A DNA stretch of 64,000 nucleotides from NCBI RefSeq assembly GCF_001690185.1, contig NZ_LZGN01000022.1:1-64000 (forward strand), read 5' to 3'. How positions within the stretch are numbered: the stretch's first letter is position 1; the number at the start of each line of letters is the position of its first letter. The position numbers and the translations under genes were made by a program. The notes below the pieces were generated by a model. The model did not search any database and had not been told where the DNA came from. It was given only the letters and a program-made list of their open reading frames with translations. This DNA comes from Gilliamella sp. wkB308 (GTDB lineage Bacteria > Pseudomonadota > Gammaproteobacteria > Enterobacterales > Orbaceae). Below, in pieces: positions 63,213 through 64,000 of the stretch.

Positions 63213-63842
63213 ATAATGTGGTATTTCGTTGATTATTTTTTGAATAAGTCGATTAAATAATTCCCTGCGTTCTGAAAGAATTTGAAGTTCTTTTTTTACA
63301 TCTTCCCTGTATATCCTATAAACAATTATTTGTGAAAGTTCAGGGAAATCGGAACAATAACTAATAAAATCGCACCATTCGCGGCTTGTGCAATCAAGGT
63401 TGCCGACAATTTGCCATTTATAAGCCGGGTCAATAGCTCCTCTTTTTAGATTTTTATAATGAACGGTATCAATTACTGATTTTATTTCGATAACACCGTC
63501 CGTACCGACTAAACCGTCAGGACTGCCACCGTAATAACCACAATCAAAAAAACCGCCATTTGTGACTTCTGTAAAATACAAATTCTCATATAACATCCTT
63601 GCGATAGGCTCTTGTGCAAGCCCTCGCTCCATATGTTGATTAGTGTAAATGTTATCTGATTTGCAATTTCTTATGCGCTCTAATGCGAGTTTAATTGCGT
63701 ATTTTTTTGCTGATTCACCGAAAGCCTTAGGATAATTAGCCATTATTAAACTTAAGTTAGATGATGTAATTTTCCCAAGCCTTAAGATGTCCCATTCTTC
63801 ACCATTTTGTTTTACATCATGCCATTTCGTTATTGCATTCAT
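63201..63842 (-). CDS. YqaJ/lambda-exonuclease-type recombination nuclease (213 aa)
   Basis: This phage exonuclease makes 3' single strands for annealing recombination. 'DILRLGKITSSNLSLIM' at the N-terminus, Glu78 ('GLAQEPIARMLYE'), Asp109 ('GGSPDGLVG') and Glu119-x-Lys121 ('GVIEIKSV') form the PD-(D/E)XK active site of the YqaJ family. The partner annealing protein (RecT/Bet/Erf) should lie to the right, outside the window. Confidence 0.92.
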   Translation of the reverse strand: MNAITKWHDVKQNGEEWDILRLGKITSSNLSLIMANYPKAFGESAKKYAIKLALERIRNCKSDNIYTNQHMERGLAQEPIARMLYENLYFTEVTNGGFFDCGYYGGSPDGLVGTDGVIEIKSVIDTVHYKNLKRGAIDPAYKWQIVGNLDCTSREWCDFISYCSDFPELSQIIVYRIYREDVKKELQILSERRELFNRLIQKIINEIPHYPSL

Positions 63843-63993
63843 TGATTAGTAACTCTTGATTTTCTACTGAAATATTCATTCTTTGTAAAACTTTATCCAA
63901 ATTCCCGTCCCGTTTGTAAGCGGCTTTGGCATTATTCCAACTTGGAGAATTTGGGGTTAATTCTTTCTTTATAGTGATACTGTTACAGGGCAT
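63817..63993 (-). CDS. Small phage protein upstream of the exonuclease (58 aa), may extend past the window
   Basis: An open frame reads from ATG 63993 (and is open to the window edge) to TGA 63817-63819, overlapping the exonuclease start by 26 bp. 'SWNNAKAAYKRDGNLDKVLQ' and 'ISVENQELLINEC' resemble short proteins found next to phage recombination genes. Either it starts at 63993 or it is the C-terminus of a larger gene. Confidence 0.5.
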   Translation of the reverse strand: MPCNSITIKKELTPNSPSWNNAKAAYKRDGNLDKVLQRMNISVENQELLINECNNEMA

Positions 63994-64000
63994 CACTCTT

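Larger units (their letters stand above)
57106..64000. mobile_element. Left arm of a prophage (integration, recombination and early genes)
   Basis: From the 3' end of tRNA-Lys(CTT) to the window edge every gene lies on the minus strand, is short-spaced or overlapping, and is phage-like: integrase, excisionase-like, DUF3850, C5 methylase, SSB, Dam-type methylase, RdgC, YqaJ exonuclease. Structural genes, repressor and the right attachment site are not in the window. Confidence 0.9.

Overview
The window reads as chromosome of an AT-rich gammaproteobacterium. The E. coli-like neighbourhoods (lptG-lptF divergent from pepA-holC-valS, hemL divergent from erpA, perM beside bcp), the low GC and the bee-gut-style mix of heme use, nitrosative-stress and oxidative-stress genes suggest Orbaceae, probably Gilliamella or a close relative. 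That assignment is inference from gene content and composition, not from a search.

Layout: 1-4200 is a run of five tandemly amplified small-protein genes, each with its own leader and terminator, in two repeat types (three units of about 690 bp, two of about 1,077 bp); one copy is broken by a nonsense codon. 4374-7462 holds dusA and rep. A tRNA-Arg(TCT) at 7765 opens an accessory islet (7842-10430) with a small membrane protein, two lipoproteins and decayed coding scraps. 10474-19773 is a five-gene minus-strand operon, yjfI (DUF2170) - pspA-like yjfJ - yqiJ (NfeD-like) - yqiK (flotillin) - giant DUF3686 AAA+ ATPase, with a 20-bp perfect palindrome at its promoter. It looks like an envelope-stress/membrane-microdomain module.

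20129-28181 is a complete heme locus: outer-membrane receptor and periplasmic binding protein on the minus strand, diverging from hutW-hutX-chuY-hmuU-hmuV on the plus strand. Both promoters overlap good Fur boxes. HutW (radical SAM), HutX and the ChuY-like reductase point to oxygen-independent heme opening. Then come zntB, a decayed stretch, topB, a membrane protein, and mgtA behind a long structured leader with a 27-codon upstream ORF. 36215-41824 holds a 23-codon basic peptide ORF, ydcH, yjgR, perM, bcp, hemL and erpA. After tRNA-Leu(TAA) come hcp and nsrR with an NsrR-type operator, a YetF-like gene, a zinc-ribbon gene, ybiI, msrA - cytochrome b561 - msrB, lptG/lptF, pepA-holC-valS.

From tRNA-Lys(CTT) at 57030 to the right edge is the left arm of a prophage: tyrosine integrase, overlapping excisionase-like gene, DUF3850, orphan C5-cytosine methyltransferase, SSB, small early genes, Dam-type N6-adenine methyltransferase, phage RdgC and a YqaJ-type exonuclease, all on the minus strand. 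The prophage continues beyond the window, so the distal attachment site is not visible.

The most noteworthy items are the amplified small-protein family lacking Shine-Dalgarno sequences, the YjfI-PspA-YqiJ-YqiK-DUF3686 operon with its palindrome, the mgtA leader with its upstream ORF, the structured element between the two Fur-controlled heme promoters, and the RdgC-bearing phage recombination cassette.
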